Positions 62,751-64,000 of a DNA stretch of 64,000 bases are shown in pieces. A program made the position numbers and the translations under genes. The stretch comes from Pampus argenteus. Taxonomy: Eukaryota > Chordata > Actinopteri > Scombriformes > Stromateidae. The notes under the pieces were generated by a model. That model saw only the letters and a program-made list of their open reading frames with translations. It was not told the DNA's origin and searched no databases. The stretch is from contig CM072860.1 in NCBI GenBank assembly GCA_036937835.1, positions 2,505,501-2,569,500 on the forward strand, read 5' to 3'. Every line of letters begins with the position of its first letter. The first letter of the stretch is position 1.

Positions 62751-64000
62751 ATCAAATCAAAAAAAAAACAAAGCCAAAAGATGAATGTTGTGTTTTAGTT
62801 GCTGGAGGCAAATGACAAAATGTCCTTAAACTTTGCTGAAATACTGGAAGGTTTAAACCTATTGAGTAACTAAATGAACTATTTGTAAATGTACACAGTT
62901 ATATTATTATTATATTATTATATATAATACTCATATTTACCAGCCTGGTCTGTCAGCGTTTGTTACCATCAATAGAAACTGAAGGAACAAAAAGAAGAAA
63001 CATGACAGATTTTCTTTTTGCTGACATCAGGGATTGTTACATGCAGCATATCTGCAGCTCTGCACTGTGATCAGGGTCGATAAGACAGGTGTGTTTTTAC
63101 ACACATTAATGGAGCACCTGTTAATTCAGTAGATGCAAATAAAACGTCACAAGTGTGTGTGTGTCTGACAGAGAGGCGAGAGATGAGATGAGATGAGATG
63201 TGAAGGGCCTACAGGTGCAGAAATGCTTCATCTCTGATCTCTGATTCTCCATCTGGAACGAACACAGACACTGGGATCCTGAAGCAGAGAGGATGCCAAA
63301 TGGAGCAGAGCCCAAAAAAAACTTGATGAATTTGTAGCCGGTTTGTCTGACAGATATGAAGACAGAACAATCGATCAACATCAAAGATGTACTGACGTGA
63401 TATTTACGACGTGGCAGCAGGGAGAAGAGAGACGATGAAAGGGAAAAAAAACAGATTTATCATAATTACATATATGTACATTTATATACAGACAGGCGGG
63501 AATATTCATATCATTAAATGAAGGTAGGTGGTAACTTTACTTATGGAAAGATGCAGTACAGCATACTTCATGTTGGGAAACGATGGTTTAAACCATGATA
63601 TAAAAATGATGAACACATGAATCTAAAATGAAAATAATCATCAGGTCGCTGAATGAATCCATATTCTGTTCTCAGCATGATGCAGTGTGTGGTCTCAAGA
63701 GGTCTCAGACGGACTTCGCGGCTTTATGATTGGAGGCAGACCGTCTTTGACACTGTGGAAAGCAGTTTTTCATAAAGTTTGGTTGGTCAAGAGGCTGTTA
63801 AATGAACCGCTGGGACTGTTTAATCAGAGTCAGGTGCAGCCGGCTGAATAACGCAGGTGCAGAGGCTGATTGAGGGTCAGGAGAGATGTTGCATATTTGC
63901 ATATTATTTAGTGGCAGACACACCGTTGCGTTTCCCTGATTGTCCAGATTCAGTTCAGTTTTGGTTCAGTCTCCTCATGCAGCATCTTCTCATATTCTTG

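Larger units (their letters stand above)
45800..64000. other. Gene-poor right part of the window
   Basis: No confident gene was found. It contains microsatellites (50.0, 50.2, 56.8-57.1, 57.8, 57.9, 58.4, 62.7 kb), repeat remnants (56.06 and 62.52 kb), a CTCF-type motif (57,703), weak exon candidates (49,431-49,631; 62,073-62,173) and non-repetitive homeodomain-motif-rich blocks (51.92-52.15, 53.04-53.30, 54.95-55.12, 57.96-58.06, 59.46-59.70, 61.68-61.93 kb). It could be a regulatory gene desert or a large intron of a gene outside the window. Confidence 0.45.

Noticed and set aside
1..64000. CRISPR arrays, operons, phage or viral genes
   Set aside because: No spaced palindromic repeats, no ribosome-binding-site-linked ORF runs and no viral proteins. 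The genome is vertebrate.

Overview
The window looks like nuclear DNA of a teleost fish, probably a spiny-rayed (percomorph) species. Evidence: split genes with GT..AG introns, very dense (CA)n/(TG)n microsatellites, 3' tails of fish-type retroposons, and proteins of fish type (a short cyclin B3, a TRAIL-like TNF ligand, a GPI-tailed trypsin-like protease). There is no sign of prokaryotic or viral organisation. Only about 4 kb is recognisably coding; the rest is intron, intergenic DNA and simple repeats.

Layout. (1) 1-17,838, minus strand: 5' part of a TNF-ligand gene, most likely tnfsf10 (TRAIL). Exon 1 (17,617-17,838) encodes the cytoplasmic tail and membrane anchor; exon 2 (777-926) encodes the start of the extracellular stalk. 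They are separated by a 16.7 kb, microsatellite-rich intron, and the TNF-homology exons lie off the left edge. (2) 23,644-24,549, minus strand: a 301-residue terminal exon of an A-kinase-anchor-like protein with four amphipathic helices of PKA-RII-binding type. (3) 29,353-33,379, plus strand: a complete 11-coding-exon cyclin B3 gene (ccnb3, 441 aa), divergent from the AKAP-like gene; the intervening region carries CCAAT boxes and tandem RFX X-box-like motifs. In man AKAP4 lies beside CCNB3 on Xp11.22 (from memory), so this pair may be ancient synteny. (4) 43,662-45,714, minus strand: a complete 6-exon trypsin-like serine protease with a Thr-rich stalk and GPI-type tail; a 0.34 kb ACT/ACG triplet array lies just past its 3' end. 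(5) 45.8-64 kb: no confident gene. It holds microsatellites, a few repeat remnants, several non-repetitive homeodomain-motif-rich blocks that look like conserved non-coding elements, and two weak exon or small-ORF candidates.

The genes do not form one pathway: an immune/apoptosis ligand, two genes with a possible germ-line link (AKAP-like and cyclin B3) and a surface protease. I found no undescribed multi-gene system. The most distinctive item is the AKAP-like protein with four similar 20-residue helices; next are the promoter motifs between it and ccnb3, and two CTCF-type motifs in convergent orientation flanking the central genes.
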